Positions 26,894 through 37,800 of a stretch of 62,544 bases of DNA are shown in pieces. The notes beneath the pieces are model-generated. The model worked only from the letters and a program-made list of their open reading frames with translations. It was not told the DNA's origin and did no database searches. Each line of letters starts with the position of its first letter. The first letter of the stretch is position 1. Source of the DNA: Synechococcus sp. CS-1331 (GTDB lineage: Bacteria; Cyanobacteriota; Cyanobacteriia; PCC-6307; Cyanobiaceae); the NCBI GenBank assembly GCA_025127975.1, contig JAHLYQ010000008.1:1-62544 (forward strand), in the 5' to 3' direction. Both the position numbers and the translations under genes were made by a program.

Positions 26894-28486
26894 ATGGACG
26901 CCAACTTTGCCCTGCTCGCCGCCTCCAGCGAAGCCAGCTTTCCCTGGCTCAGCCTGATAGTGCTGCTCCCCGCAGCGGTGGCCCTGTTGATGCCCCTGCT
27001 GCCAGGCGATGGCAGCGATCCAAAATGGCCCCGCAGCCTGGCCCTGGCCACCCTGGGGGTCGACCTGGCACTGATGCTGGTGTGCTTCAGCCAGCACTTC
27101 GACGGGTCGATCAGCGATCTTCAGCTGGTGGAACGGGTGAGCTGGGTGCCGGCCCTCGGCCTGGAGTGGTCCCTGGCGGCCGATGGGCTCTCGGCGCCGC
27201 TGGTGCTGCTTTCCGGGCTGGTGACCCTGCTTTCGGTGGCCGCCAGCTGGAACATCAAGAGCAAAACCCGCCTCTACTTCGCCCTGATGCTCGTGCAGGC
27301 CTCGGCCCAGGGGCTCGTTTTTCTCTCCCAAGACTTCCTGCTCTTCTTCCTGGCCTGGGAGCTGGAACTGGTGCCGGTCTACCTGCTGATCGCCATCTGG
27401 GGGGGCAAGCAGCGCCAGTACGCCGCCACCAAATTCATCCTCTACACCGCCACCGCCTCCCTGCTGATCCTGCTCAGCGGCCTGGCCCTGGCCTTCTCCG
27501 GCGACAGCTTCAGCTTCAACCTCACGGAGCTCTCAACCCGCTCCCCCGGCGGCAGCTTCGGCCTGCTCTGCTATCTCGGTTTCCTGGTGGGCTTTGGCGT
27601 CAAGCTGCCCATGTTCCCCCTGCACACCTGGCTGCCCGATGCCCACGGTGAAGCCAATGCGCCGGTGTCGATGCTGTTGGCCGGGGTGCTGCTGAAGATG
27701 GGCGGCTATGCCCTGCTGCGCTTCAACGTGCAGATGTTGCCGGAGATCCACCTGCAGCTGGCCCCAGCTTTGGTGGTGCTGGGGATCGTCAACATCGTCT
27801 ACGGGGCCCTAAATGCCTTTGCCCAGGACAACGTCAAACGGCGAATCGCCTGCAGCTCGGTGAGCCACATGGGCTTCGTGCTGCTCGGCATCGGGGCGAT
27901 CGATGCCCTCGGCATCAGTGGCGCCATGTTGCAGATGATCAGCCACGGCCTTATCGCCGCGGCCATGTTCTTTGTCACCGGGGTGTTCTACGAGCGCACC
28001 GAAACCCTCTCAATCCCGAACATGGGCGGCCTGGCCAAGGCCCTGCCAATCACCTTCGCCTTCTTTTTGGCCAGCTCCCTGGCCTCCTTGGCCCTACCGG
28101 GCATGAGCGGTTTTGTCAGTGAAATCACCGTGTTTCTCGGCATCACCGCCAACGACGGCTTCACCATTGGCTTCCGCGTGATCACGATCGTGCTGGCCGC
28201 CATCGGCCTGGTGCTGACACCGGTGTATCTGCTCAGCCTCTGCAGGCGGGTGTTCTTCGGGCCCCGGATTCCGGCCCTGGCAGCCATCGGCGACATGCGC
28301 CCCAGGGAACTGCTGATCGGCCTCACCCTGCTGGTGCCGACCCTGGCCATCGGCTTCTGGCCGCGCCTGGCGATCGACGTCTACGAAGCAACCACCAACG
28401 GCCTGGCGGAGCGGCTCCAGGCCACCGCCCTGCTGGCCACCGCCCTGCTGGCCACCGCCCTGCAGAGCACCGCCCAGATCGGCTGA
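26894..28486 (+). CDS. ndhD: NAD(P)H-quinone oxidoreductase chain 4 (NDH-1 subunit D)
   Basis: This 530-residue, multi-spanning subunit of thylakoid NDH-1 takes part in proton pumping and cyclic electron flow. The family core is clear: [60 protein letters not shown] (antiporter-type proton channel), [20 protein letters not shown] and [20 protein letters not shown]. Conserved Lys and Glu residues in these helices are present. The C-terminus ends in a short repeated ATALL stretch. The ATG at 26894 is used; a GTG directly before it is also possible. Confidence 0.96.
   Translation: MDANFALLAASSEASFPWLSLIVLLPAAVALLMPLLPGDGSDPKWPRSLALATLGVDLALMLVCFSQHFDGSISDLQLVERVSWVPALGLEWSLAADGLSAPLVLLSGLVTLLSVAASWNIKSKTRLYFALMLVQASAQGLVFLSQDFLLFFLAWELELVPVYLLIAIWGGKQRQYAATKFILYTATASLLILLSGLALAFSGDSFSFNLTELSTRSPGGSFGLLCYLGFLVGFGVKLPMFPLHTWLPDAHGEANAPVSMLLAGVLLKMGGYALLRFNVQMLPEIHLQLAPALVVLGIVNIVYGALNAFAQDNVKRRIACSSVSHMGFVLLGIGAIDALGISGAMLQMISHGLIAAAMFFVTGVFYERTETLSIPNMGGLAKALPITFAFFLASSLASLALPGMSGFVSEITVFLGITANDGFTIGFRVITIVLAAIGLVLTPVYLLSLCRRVFFGPRIPALAAIGDMRPRELLIGLTLLVPTLAIGFWPRLAIDVYEATTNGLAERLQATALLATALLATALQSTAQIG
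28421..28465 (+). repeat. 15-bp tandem repeat, three copies, at the ndhD 3' end
   Basis: The unit GCCACCGCCCTGCTG occurs three times in a row (the last copy ends in CAG), adding ATALL pentads to the NdhD C-terminus. Confidence 0.9.
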
Positions 28487-28487
28487 A

Positions 28488-30638
28488 ATGGGAGCAGTCA
28501 CCCCAGCCGCCATGCTCCAAACAGCCGCCATGCTCCAAACAGCTGCCCCGCCCCTTCTGAGCGGCCGGGGCCTGCCCCAGTTTGGGGCGATCACAGCGGA
28601 ACAGGTGGAGCAGGCAATCCCCCTGCTGCTCGAGGAGCTGCACGCCCAGCTCACGGTCTTGGAGGCAAACCTGGAGCGCCGCCTGGCCATGGGCGAGGCC
28701 GCCCCCATGGGCTGGGAAGACATTGGCTGGGAAGAGCTGATGGATCCGCTCCACCAGCTGGGCGAAAGGCTGCGCTGGAGCTGGGGGGTGGTCAGTCACC
28801 TCAACGGCGTCTGCAACACGCCCGAGCTGCGCGCCGCCCACCAAGGGCAGCAGGGGGCGGTGGTGCAGTTCGGCAACCGGGCCGGCCAGTCTCGGCCCAT
28901 CTACCGGGCCCTGGAAGCCCTGCAGCGAAGATCGGCCAGCCTCGATCCCAGCCAGCGCCGCATCCTGGAGGCCGAACTGCGGGACATGCGCCTGCGCGGC
29001 GTGGGCCTGGAGGGGGCCGAACAGGACGACTTCAATGCCGCCAGTGAGCGACTGGCCGAGTTGGCCACCGCCTTCGGCAACCACGTGCTCGATGCCACCA
29101 ACGGCTGGAGCCTCACCCTCAGCAAAGAGGAGGAGCTCGACGGCCTGCCCACCAGCCTGCGGGAGCTGCTGGCCCAGGCAGCCCGCGATGGGGGCGAAGA
29201 GGGTTGGCGGCTTGGGCTGGACATGCCGCGGGTGGTGCCCTTCCTCAAATACAGCCGCCGCCGCGATCTGCGCGAGCAGCTCTACCGGGCCCAGGTGAGC
29301 CGCGCCTCCAGCGGCGAGCTCGACAACCGCCCCCTGATCGAGCAGATCCTGGAGCTCAAATTGGCCCAGGCCCGGCGGCTGGGCTACCCCAACTGGGCCG
29401 AGGTGAGCCTGGCCTCAAAAATGGCCGGATCGGTGGCCGAGGTCGAAGCCCTGCTGGAGCAGCTGCGCTCCGCCGCCTACCCCGCTGCCCAAGGGGAACT
29501 GGAAGCGCTGGCAGCCTGCGCCGCCCGGCATGGGGCCGCCGAGGCCAGCGGGATCATGCCCTGGGACGTCAGTTACTGGGCCGAGGTGCTGCGCCAAGAG
29601 AGCTTCGATCTAGACAGCGAGGCCCTGCGGCCCTGGTTTTCCCTTGAGCAGGTGCTGGGCGGCCTGTTTGGCCTCTGCCAGCGGCTGTTCGACATCCGCA
29701 TCGTGGCCACTGAAGCGGGGGAAGCACCGCTCTGGCATAGCGATGTGCGCTACTTCCGGCTGGTTGATGCCAGCAGCGGTGAGCCCCTGGCCGGCTTCTA
29801 CCTCGATCCCTACAGCCGCCCGGGCAGCAAGCGGGGTGGGGCCTGGATGGATGAGTGCCTGGGCCGCTCCCGCACCCCAGCGGGGGAGCAGGTGCTGCCG
29901 GTGGCCTACCTGATCTGCAACCAGAGCCCGCCGGTGGGGGAGACCCCCAGCCTGATGACCTTCGAGGAAGTGGAAACCCTCTTCCACGAATTCGGCCACG
30001 GCCTGCAGCACATGCTCACCACGGTCGATCGCCCCCAGGCCGCTGGCATCAACAACGTGGAGTGGGATGCGGTGGAGCTGCCCAGCCAGTTCATGGAGAA
30101 CTGGTGCTACGACCGGGCCACCCTGATGGGCATGGCCCGCCACTGGCAGAGCGGCGAGCCCCTACCCGAAAGCGAATACCAGAAACTGCTGGCGGCCCGC
30201 ACCTTCATGGGCGGCAGCGCCACCCTGCGCCAGGTGCACTTCGCCCTCACCGACCTGCGCCTGCACAGCCAGTGGACGCCGAACTGCGGCCAGAGCCCGG
30301 AGCAGCTGCGCCGCGACCTCGCCCGCACCACCACGGTGCTCGAGCCGATCCCCGAGGACGCCTTTCTCTGCGCCTTCAGCCACATCTTTGCCGGCGGCTA
30401 CGCGGCCGGCTACTACTCCTACAAGTGGGCCGAGGTGCTCAGTGCCGACGCCTTCAGCGCCTTCGAGGAGGTGGGGCTCGACCAGGAGGAGGAGATCGTG
30501 GCCACCGGTCGCCGCTTCCGCGACACCGTGCTCAGCCTGGGCGGCAGCCGCTCTCCAGCCGAGGTGTTCGAGGCCTTCCGGGGCCGCGGACCCAGCAGTG
30601 GGGCCCTTATCCGCCACTCCGGGCTGGCGGCCAGTTGA
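28488..30638 (+). CDS. prlC: M3-family metallopeptidase (oligopeptidase A type)
   Basis: This 716-residue zinc peptidase degrades short peptides, including cleaved signal and transit peptides, in the cytoplasm. The zinc motif is FHEFGHGLQHML (about residues 498-509), with the third ligand Glu expected about 25 residues later in the GINNVEWDAVELPSQFMENW stretch. RFRDTVLSLGGSRSPAEVFE near the C-terminus is also typical. The start is ambiguous: ATG 28488 lies one base after the ndhD stop, but an 18-bp duplication creates two more in-frame ATGs at 28512 and 28530. Confidence 0.93.
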   Translation: MGAVTPAAMLQTAAMLQTAAPPLLSGRGLPQFGAITAEQVEQAIPLLLEELHAQLTVLEANLERRLAMGEAAPMGWEDIGWEELMDPLHQLGERLRWSWGVVSHLNGVCNTPELRAAHQGQQGAVVQFGNRAGQSRPIYRALEALQRRSASLDPSQRRILEAELRDMRLRGVGLEGAEQDDFNAASERLAELATAFGNHVLDATNGWSLTLSKEEELDGLPTSLRELLAQAARDGGEEGWRLGLDMPRVVPFLKYSRRRDLREQLYRAQVSRASSGELDNRPLIEQILELKLAQARRLGYPNWAEVSLASKMAGSVAEVEALLEQLRSAAYPAAQGELEALAACAARHGAAEASGIMPWDVSYWAEVLRQESFDLDSEALRPWFSLEQVLGGLFGLCQRLFDIRIVATEAGEAPLWHSDVRYFRLVDASSGEPLAGFYLDPYSRPGSKRGGAWMDECLGRSRTPAGEQVLPVAYLICNQSPPVGETPSLMTFEEVETLFHEFGHGLQHMLTTVDRPQAAGINNVEWDAVELPSQFMENWCYDRATLMGMARHWQSGEPLPESEYQKLLAARTFMGGSATLRQVHFALTDLRLHSQWTPNCGQSPEQLRRDLARTTTVLEPIPEDAFLCAFSHIFAGGYAAGYYSYKWAEVLSADAFSAFEEVGLDQEEEIVATGRRFRDTVLSLGGSRSPAEVFEAFRGRGPSSGALIRHSGLAAS
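28506..28541 (+). repeat. 18-bp direct duplication around the M3 peptidase start
   Basis: GCCGCCATGCTCCAAACA occurs twice in tandem, duplicating an ATG and giving the N-terminal sequence AAMLQTAAMLQT. It makes the translation start uncertain. Confidence 0.9.
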
Positions 30639-31726
30639 TGGCTGCTGCCGCCCCGGAACTGGTGGCCATCGCCGAAGCCTTTGCCCTGCCCGGGCCTGTC
30701 ACCGCGATTGCGCCGCTGGGCAACGGCAACGTCAACGACACCTACCGGGTGGACACCGCCAGCGGCGAAAGCTTCGTGCTGCAACGGCTCAACACAGCCG
30801 TGTTTGCCGAGCCGGAGCTGGTGATGGCCAACCTGCAGGTGCTCAGCGCCCACGCCCAGCAACGGCCCCTGGCCGGCCAGCGCTGGGAGGTGCCCCGGGT
30901 GATCCATCAGCGCCACAGCGGCCAGCCCTGGCTGAAGGCAGGCGGCGAGTTTTGGCGGCTGACCAGCTTCGTCAACGACGCCGTGACGCTGGATGCCATT
31001 GCCAGCCCCGCCCAGGCCATGCAGGTGGGTAGGGGGCTGGGCCTGTTCCACAACCTGATCAGCGACCTGCCCGCCGATCAGCTGGCCGACACCCTGCCGG
31101 GCTTCCACATCACCCCCACCTATCTGGCGGCCTACGACCAGATCCTGCAGTCCAGCCAGCTCCAGCCCTGCGAGCGGGCCGGGTGGTGCACGGCTTTCAT
31201 TGCGGCGCGACGGGGGCTGGCGACGGTGCTGGAGACGGCCAAGGCCGAGGGCAGGCTCCTATTGCGGCCCATCCATGGCGACCCCAAGGTGAACAACGTG
31301 ATGCTCTGCGCCCAGACCGGGATGGCGGTGAGCCTGGTGGACCTGGACACGGTCAAGCCAGGGCTGGTGCATTACGACATCGGTGACTGCCTGCGCTCGG
31401 CCTGCAATCCGGCGGGGGAAGAGGCGCCCCCTGGCGATCCCATCCACTTCGACCTCGACCTCTGCCAGGCCGTGCTGGAGGGCTATCTGGGCGCGGCGCG
31501 AGCCTGCCTGAGCGAGGTCGACATCGACCACATCTTTGCTGCCGCCAGGTTGATCAGCTTCGAGCTGGGCCTGCGCTTCTTCAGCGACCATCTGGCCGGA
31601 GACATCTATTTCCGCAGCCAGCGCCCCGGCCACAACCTGGAGCGGGCCCTGGTGCAGTTCAAGCTCACCGAGAGCATCGAAGCCCAGGAGCAGGCAATTC
31701 GCACGATCGTGGAGGGCTTGCGGTGA
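30638..31726 (+). CDS. APH-fold kinase, resembling N-acetylhexosamine 1-kinases
   Basis: This 362-residue protein has the aminoglycoside-phosphotransferase fold. The nucleotide loop is GNGNVNDTYRVD (about residues 28-39), and a lysine-free beta strand ESFVLQRLNTAVF follows, as in the NahK-like group. The catalytic loop is LRPIHGDPKVNNVML, with HGDPK-x-x-N, and the metal Asp is in AVSLVDLDTVKPGLVHYDIG. Family members phosphorylate small molecules, often sugars; the substrate here is unknown. The ATG shares one base with the peptidase stop (TGATG), and the next gene overlaps by 4 bases. Confidence 0.85.
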   Translation: MAAAAPELVAIAEAFALPGPVTAIAPLGNGNVNDTYRVDTASGESFVLQRLNTAVFAEPELVMANLQVLSAHAQQRPLAGQRWEVPRVIHQRHSGQPWLKAGGEFWRLTSFVNDAVTLDAIASPAQAMQVGRGLGLFHNLISDLPADQLADTLPGFHITPTYLAAYDQILQSSQLQPCERAGWCTAFIAARRGLATVLETAKAEGRLLLRPIHGDPKVNNVMLCAQTGMAVSLVDLDTVKPGLVHYDIGDCLRSACNPAGEEAPPGDPIHFDLDLCQAVLEGYLGAARACLSEVDIDHIFAAARLISFELGLRFFSDHLAGDIYFRSQRPGHNLERALVQFKLTESIEAQEQAIRTIVEGLR

Positions 31727-32271
31727 ACTGCCAGAGCTTCAGCCTGGTTCCCTTCGGGCCCAGTTCCACCAACCTGACCATCTGCGGGGATCTGGCCCTC
31801 CACGCCGGGGTGATGGAGGTTGTCTTCAAGCTGGAAGGCGACCTCAGCGCAATCCGGATCGCCCCGCCGGCAGGGGCTGGCGAACGCCGCGATCTGCTCT
31901 GGCAGACCACCTGTCTAGAAGTGTTCCTGGCCCACCGGGGAGCTGGGCCCTACTGGGAATTCAATCTTTCCCCGGCTGGCCACTGGAACGTCTACCGCCT
32001 GGAGAGTTACCGCCAGGGGCTGGCCCCGGAGCCTGCCTACGCCCAGCTTCCCTTCAGCGTGCAGCGCCACCGCCAACAACTCAGCCTGAGCCTGCGCTGC
32101 AGCCTGCCACCGGCCCTGGCGGCGCCAGCAACAGCTGACCTGGAAGCCGCCATCACCGCCGTGATCCAGCAGAGCGATGGCAGCCTCAGCTACTGGGCCC
32201 TGAACCATCCCGCCGCCGAAGCCGATTTCCATCACCGCGATGGCTTCAGCCTCCACCTGGGCCGGGCCTGA
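31723..32271 (+). CDS. DOMON-like domain protein
   Basis: This 182-residue protein, starting at a GTG that overlaps the kinase stop, is predicted to be all beta. LLWQTTCLEVFLAHRGAGPY followed by WEFNLSPAGHWNVYRLESYR is the hallmark of a family annotated as DOMON-like type 9 carbohydrate-binding proteins. SYWALNHPAAEADFHHRDGF closes the domain. There is no signal peptide. Sugar binding is suggested by the fold and by the kinase next to it, not shown. Confidence 0.75.
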   Translation: MNCQSFSLVPFGPSSTNLTICGDLALHAGVMEVVFKLEGDLSAIRIAPPAGAGERRDLLWQTTCLEVFLAHRGAGPYWEFNLSPAGHWNVYRLESYRQGLAPEPAYAQLPFSVQRHRQQLSLSLRCSLPPALAAPATADLEAAITAVIQQSDGSLSYWALNHPAAEADFHHRDGFSLHLGRA

Positions 32272-32274
32272 GGC

Positions 32275-32661
32275 TCAGCAAGGCAGCCCGGCTTCACGCC
32301 AGCGCCGCTGGCGCCGAACCGCCACCCGACCGCCGAAGCCGGGCACCGGGGCCTGGCATTTGGCCAGGTCCAGCCGCAGTGGAATCAGGCCATAGAGCGT
32401 TTCAAGGCAATCGAGCACCAACTCGCTGTAGTGCTCAATCGTCAGGCAGCCCACCTGGCGGGCCTGACGCTGCAGGGCCGTGATGGCGAGGGCGTAGTCA
32501 AAGCTGGCGGCCAGCCGATCGCTGCGGGCCGCTTCGGCCAGATCGCCCGCCAGCCAGAACTCCAGCTCAAACCACTGGCCCTGGGCCCTCTCCAGCTCCA
32601 GCACCCCCACATGGGCCCAGAGGCGCAGGCCCTGCACATGGATCCAGTCGGGATGGGTCAC
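32275..32661 (-). CDS. folB: dihydroneopterin aldolase
   Basis: This 128-residue protein opens [20 protein letters not shown] and has [19 protein letters not shown] and [15 protein letters not shown], the usual FolB pattern. The enzyme cleaves dihydroneopterin in folate synthesis. Its ATG overlaps the proA stop by 4 bases. It converges on the DOMON-like gene with a 3-base gap. Confidence 0.88.
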   Translation of the reverse strand: MTHPDWIHVQGLRLWAHVGVLELERAQGQWFELEFWLAGDLAEAARSDRLAASFDYALAITALQRQARQVGCLTIEHYSELVLDCLETLYGLIPLRLDLAKCQAPVPGFGGRVAVRRQRRWREAGLPC

Positions 32662-33959
32662 AGCGGCAGACTCCTATGGCTGAACTGGCGGACTCCACTG
32701 ACGTAATCGGCGGCGATATGGCCCTCCCCCCGCAGCCGGTAGCGGTAGGTGACCAGCCCCTCCAGCCCCACCGGCCCCCGGGGGGGGAGGGTCTGGGTGG
32801 AGATGCCGACTTCGGCGCCGAAGCCGTAGCGGTAGCCATCGGCGAAACGGGTGGAACAGTTGAGGTACACCCCGGCACTGTTGACCGCCGCCAGGAAGCG
32901 GTCCGCCGCCGCCACATCGGTGGTGCAGATGGCATCGGTGTGGCGGGAGCCGTAGCGGGCGATGTGCTCCAGGGCCGCCTCGAGGTCGGCCACCACCTTC
33001 ACACTCAAGATCAGATCGGAATATTCCGTGCTCCAGTCGGCTTCGCTGGCCCCCTGGCCCACCCCCAGGGTCTGGGAGGCGGCATCGCCGCGCAATTCGA
33101 CACCGGCCTCGGCAAAGGCATCGATGGCCAGCGGCAGGAACGCAGGGGCGATCGCCCCATCCACCAGCAGGGTTTCGATCGCATTACAGGCAGCCGGGTA
33201 CTGGGTTTTGGAATCCAGGGCCAGCCGCAGGGCCTGCTGGAGGTCCGCGGCCCGATCCACAAACAGGTGGCAGATGCCGTCGGCGTGGCCGAGCACCGGG
33301 ATGCGGGTGTGGTCCTGAATGAAGCGCACCAGTTCGTTCGAGCCCCGGGGAATGATCAGATCAACCAGGCCGTCAAGCTTCAGCAGCCCCAAGCTCTCTT
33401 CCCGGCTGGTGAGCAGCTCCAGGGCTTCGGGGGCCACCTCACTGGCGGCCAGCCCCTGGCGCAGGGCCGTGAGGATGGCGGCGCAGCTGCCCCTGGCCTC
33501 CCGGCCCCCCTTGAGCAGGGCCCCGTTGCCGGAGCGGATCGCCAGGGAGGCGATCTGCATCACCGCATCGGGCCGGGCCTCAAAGATCACGCCCAGCACC
33601 CCGAGGGGCACCGTCACCCGTTCCAGCACCAGGCCCTGATCGAGCTCGGTATGCAGCTGGCGCCGGCCCAGCGGGTCGGCCAGCTCGGCCACCTGGCGCA
33701 CGCCGGCGATGGCGCCATCGAGTTTGGCGCCATCGAGCTTCAGCCGGGCCACCAAAGCCGGAGCCAGCCCCTCGGCCGCCGCGGCCTCCAGGTCGGCCTG
33801 GTTGGCGGCCAGGATCGCCGCACGGTTCTGCTCCAGACCAGCGGCCATGGCCCGCACCGCCTGGCGCCTCTGGCCATCGCCCAGCTGGCCCAGGAACATG
33901 GCCCTGCGGCGCACCTGGGCCGCCCGGGCGAGCAAATCTGGAGATGGATCGGCAATCAT
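32658..33959 (-). CDS. proA: glutamate-5-semialdehyde dehydrogenase
   Basis: ProA reduces gamma-glutamyl phosphate in proline synthesis. This 433-residue aldehyde dehydrogenase has [49 protein letters not shown] and the active-site region [16 protein letters not shown] with its catalytic Cys. VSTQ-type closing sequence [20 protein letters not shown] is also present. The length is normal. Confidence 0.95.
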   Translation of the reverse strand: MIADPSPDLLARAAQVRRRAMFLGQLGDGQRRQAVRAMAAGLEQNRAAILAANQADLEAAAAEGLAPALVARLKLDGAKLDGAIAGVRQVAELADPLGRRQLHTELDQGLVLERVTVPLGVLGVIFEARPDAVMQIASLAIRSGNGALLKGGREARGSCAAILTALRQGLAASEVAPEALELLTSREESLGLLKLDGLVDLIIPRGSNELVRFIQDHTRIPVLGHADGICHLFVDRAADLQQALRLALDSKTQYPAACNAIETLLVDGAIAPAFLPLAIDAFAEAGVELRGDAASQTLGVGQGASEADWSTEYSDLILSVKVVADLEAALEHIARYGSRHTDAICTTDVAAADRFLAAVNSAGVYLNCSTRFADGYRYGFGAEVGISTQTLPPRGPVGLEGLVTYRYRLRGEGHIAADYVSGVRQFSHRSLPL

Positions 33960-33966
33960 CTGCCCA

Positions 33967-34863
33967 TCATCCCAAGCTGGAGGCCAGCCGCTCGAGGGCC
34001 AGGCGCGCCGCCCCGAGCCGCCCAGCTCCGTTGCCCAGGCTGCAGGGCCGGATCGCCAACCCCTCCCGGCTGACCGGCTGCACCCGCTGCTCCACCTCGC
34101 CCCACAGCGCCGGCAGGAAGTGGGCGCTGGCAGCGCTGATCCCGCCGCCGATCAACACCAGCTCCGGGGTGAACACATAGAGCAGGGAGCTCACGCCGAT
34201 GCCCAGCAGGCGGCCATAGGCCCGCCACACCTCCAGGGCCTCGGCGTCGCCGCCATCGGCCCGCCGGCAGAGTTCGGCTGGATCCAGCCCAGAGAGACGG
34301 GCCAGGCCGCGGCGGCTGCAATAGGACTCAATCGAGCCGCTGTTGCCGCTGTTGCAGGGCGGCCCTTGCGGATCGATGCCGATCAGCCCGGGCTCGGCGG
34401 CCGCGCCGTGGCGACCCGTGAACAGCCGGCCGTCGAGCAGCACCGCCCCGCCCACCCCGGTGCCGAGGGTGAGAAGCACCACATCGCGCCTGTCGCGGGC
34501 CGCCCCCAGCCAGTGCTCGCCAAGCAGGGCGCAGTTGGCATCGTTGGCCAGGGTGACGCGGCGATCCAGCAGGGGTTCGAGCCAGTCGGCCAGCGGCACC
34601 TCCCGCCAGCCCGGCAGGTTGATGGCGATCCGCGCCACCCGGCCCGCCCCATCGCTGGGGCCGGGATGGCCTACCCCCACCCGATCGGCCAGGTGCTCGG
34701 GGTCAAGTTGCTGCACCGCCTCCACAATCGCCGTGGTCACGGCCCCTGGCAAAGACGGCTGGGGCGTGGGCACCTCAAGGCCGGCGAGGAGCTCTCCGGC
34801 CAGGCTGAAGCGCCCCAGCTTGAGGGCGCTGCCGCCCAGGTCCACGCCGATCAGCTGGTTCAT
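33967..34863 (-). CDS. ROK-family sugar kinase with altered zinc motif
   Basis: This 298-residue kinase begins [20 protein letters not shown], the ATP-binding loop. It has [18 protein letters not shown] with the catalytic Asp, [20 protein letters not shown], and [21 protein letters not shown] enzymes usually carry a C-x-C-G-x-x-G-C-x-E zinc site; here that stretch is [14 protein letters not shown], so two of the three cysteines are serine. It may be a glucokinase or fructokinase. The start overlaps the TamB-like gene's stop by one base. Confidence 0.88.
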   Translation of the reverse strand: MNQLIGVDLGGSALKLGRFSLAGELLAGLEVPTPQPSLPGAVTTAIVEAVQQLDPEHLADRVGVGHPGPSDGAGRVARIAINLPGWREVPLADWLEPLLDRRVTLANDANCALLGEHWLGAARDRRDVVLLTLGTGVGGAVLLDGRLFTGRHGAAAEPGLIGIDPQGPPCNSGNSGSIESYCSRRGLARLSGLDPAELCRRADGGDAEALEVWRAYGRLLGIGVSSLLYVFTPELVLIGGGISAASAHFLPALWGEVEQRVQPVSREGLAIRPCSLGNGAGRLGAARLALERLASSLG

Positions 34864-37800
34864 CAGAAGCGGAAGAAGATCTGCAGCTGGCTCTGCCAGG
34901 CCCCCAGGCTGTCCACCGATCCCTGCAGGTTGAGCAGCTCGGAGGCCCTGTAGTTGAGGTTGAGTTGGGGTGGCACGTCGGAGCGGTTCGGGGCAGCCAG
35001 CACCGAGGCATTAAAGCGCTCGTCTATATCCAGACCGATCTCGGCCCCCAGTACCAGCTGGGGCGGCACCCGCCCGGAGCGCTGCTCGGCGCCGCTGTTG
35101 ACCGCCTGGTTCACGTAGGTGGGATAGAGGGCGAAGCTCAGCCGCTGGCCCAACACATCGCTGAAGCTGCCCAGTAAGGGCGAAAGCAGGGTCTGGCCCA
35201 GGGCGGTGGCCAGCACGGCGGTGCCGCCTCCACCGGCCAGCCCGGCCAGGGTGTTGCCACCGATCAGGGCCAGGAGCCGGTCCTGGGAAAGGGGGGGCGA
35301 ACTGCGCAGCACCAGGTTGTCGGCGAGACGATCCGCCGGGCCGCTGACACTGAGGTAGACCCGCACCAGATTGAGTTGGTCGAGGCTGTTGGTGGCGCCC
35401 TCGGCCTGGAAGGTCTGCAGTGACAGGTTGTCGGCCGGCCCAATCCCACTGGCCACCGGCAGGCTGTCGGAAACCCTGGTGCGCAGGGAGATGTCGAGGT
35501 AAGGGATCAGTCCCATGGAGGGGGTGAACACGGCCACGTTGGGGGAATCCGGGTCCAGACCAAAGGTGGAGGTGAACAGGTTGAGGCGCCCCCGCAGCAG
35601 GCGCACCACGCCCTGGAGTCGCAGGCTGGGGTCGAGCCGTCCGTTAATCCGCAACAGGCCGCTGCTGTTGAAACTGGCCAGGTTGGGCACCCCCACGGTG
35701 AGGTCTGGGCCCAGGCTGAGCCGCAGGTTGTCAAAGCCCACAAACCTGACGTTGGGGACACTGGCACGCAGGAGCCCACTGGCATCACTCTCCACCTCCG
35801 GCCCGAGCAGCACCAGCGGTTGCTGGAAGGTCCAGCTGGATTCGATCAACTCCGGCACGCTGGCCACGCTCACCCCTGGCGCCTTCTCACTGGCCAGGCG
35901 GCCGGGCTGCACGTTGATGTTGCCCCGGGCAATCGCGAGCTCCCCGCCGATATCCATGGCGTTGAGGCTGCCGCCGATGCGGAGCTGGCCTGCGGCCACG
36001 GCCCGGATCCGCGGCATGGCGAAGGGAACCGCGGCCAGCTCCACGGCCAGGCTGGCTTCCTGGCCATCGGCCATCTTGCCGGGCCGCAGCAGGCCCAGCG
36101 AACCGCTGCCCCGCACCGAGCCCTTCTCCCCCACCCTGGCGCTGAACTGCTGCAGCTCTAGCTGCTCGAAGTCGAACAGCACGATCGCCTCAACCTCCTG
36201 CAAGCGCTGGCCGATGAACTGCAGCTGGCCGCCACGCAGGCGCAGGAAACCGTTGGCAATGGGCTCGGCCACACTGCCGCGCACCAGCAGCTGCAGGTCG
36301 CCGCTGCCCTCTTTCCACTCCAGGGCAGGCTGGGCCAGCCCGGTGAGGAAGCGCAGGCCATCATCTCGACTGGCCAGCCTCAGCTCGACGCCCTCCTGGC
36401 TCGGATCGAGGGGCACGCTGCCGGCCAGATCCACACTGCTGGCAGCCCCGGCCGCCCGCAGTGAGAGGTCAACCAGCAGCCGTCCCTGCTGGAGCTCGAT
36501 CAGGCCCCGCTCCAAATCGAGGGGAGTTTGCTGCAGCCTGGCGTCCTCCAGGGCCAGGTTGAGGCTGAGCTCGGGCCTGGAGCCGCCGAGGCTGTAGCTC
36601 CCCCGGGCGGAGGCCAAACCGCCGAGGCCAGCGGGCACAGGCGTCAGCAAGGCCAACAGCTCCAGGGGCAGGTTGGCCAGGCTGAAGCTGCCTGAGCCCT
36701 GGCGCAGGGGGCCCTGGAAACGGGCCTGCAGGGGCTGCTGGGTGAGGGCCTGGTCCCGATCCGTGCCGGCTGACCAGAGATGGGCGCGGGCATCGAGGTC
36801 GGCGCGGGCCGCCAGCAGGGTGGGGCCCTCCAGGCCCAGATCCAGATCGACACTGCCGGCCAAGCGCTGCAGCTTTTCCAGGGGGGTGCGCAGCCGCTCC
36901 CGCTCGGCCCGATCGACCGCCAGCCTTTGGCGGGCCAGGTTCAGGGCCTGCAGGTGGTCGTCCAGGGTGCCGCCGAAGGTATCGATCAGCAGGGTGCCGA
37001 TGTCACTGGCGCGGCCGACCCTTGGCGGCCCCTCCCCCCGCCACTGGGGCCAGGCACGGCCCAACTGCTGTAAGAAAATTGTCGACAACTGGCGGCCCTC
37101 AAGCCTGGACCTGAACGGCCCGTTCCAGAGTCCCGACCAATCGAGCTCCAGCTGTCCTCCCGCCAGGGGCGCCAGGGCTGCCTGGGCCTGATAGCGGCGG
37201 TCTCGATAGCGGAAGGTGGCCTGGGCCGTCTTCCCCCAGACGCCAAGAAAAACCGGTCGATCCAGGCTCACATCGCCACTGAAAGCCAGGGGCTGCAGTT
37301 CAAGCTGGCCCTGGCCGCTGAGCTGCCCCTGCAAGGGTTGGCGGCGGCCCCTGGGACCGAGGGCCAACTGCAGGCCCTCCAGGGACAGGCCGCTGGCCTG
37401 CCAGCGATAGCCCCGGGGCCGGCCGACGAGCTCCAGCCAGCCGCCATCTCGCTCGAGGCGCACCTGGCGGGGCACCCAACGGGAATCGAAGCGGGCCACC
37501 AACTCGCCGCTTGGGGCGGGGGCAAGGGCCTCCATGGCCAGCCTGCCGCCGCCGGCCCGATCGCCGAACCATTGGCCCTGCCAGGTTTCCCGCAAACTGA
37601 TCGGCCCTGCTCCGGGCTGGTCGATCCGGAGATCCAGGTCGGGGGTGAGGGCGCTAAGGGGTCCGCGAACCCGGCCAGAGGCCCCCAACACCCCCTGCAG
37701 GGGACTGCCCACCAGCAGGCCCAGGCGGGAAAGCGGGTAGCGCTGGAGGTCCAGCTGCAGATCGAGCGGGCCTGGCACCAGCCCCTTCCCCTGGCGCAGG

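Noticed and set aside
32676..34073. 465-residue plus-strand open frame
   Set aside because: It is antisense to proA and has low-complexity composition.
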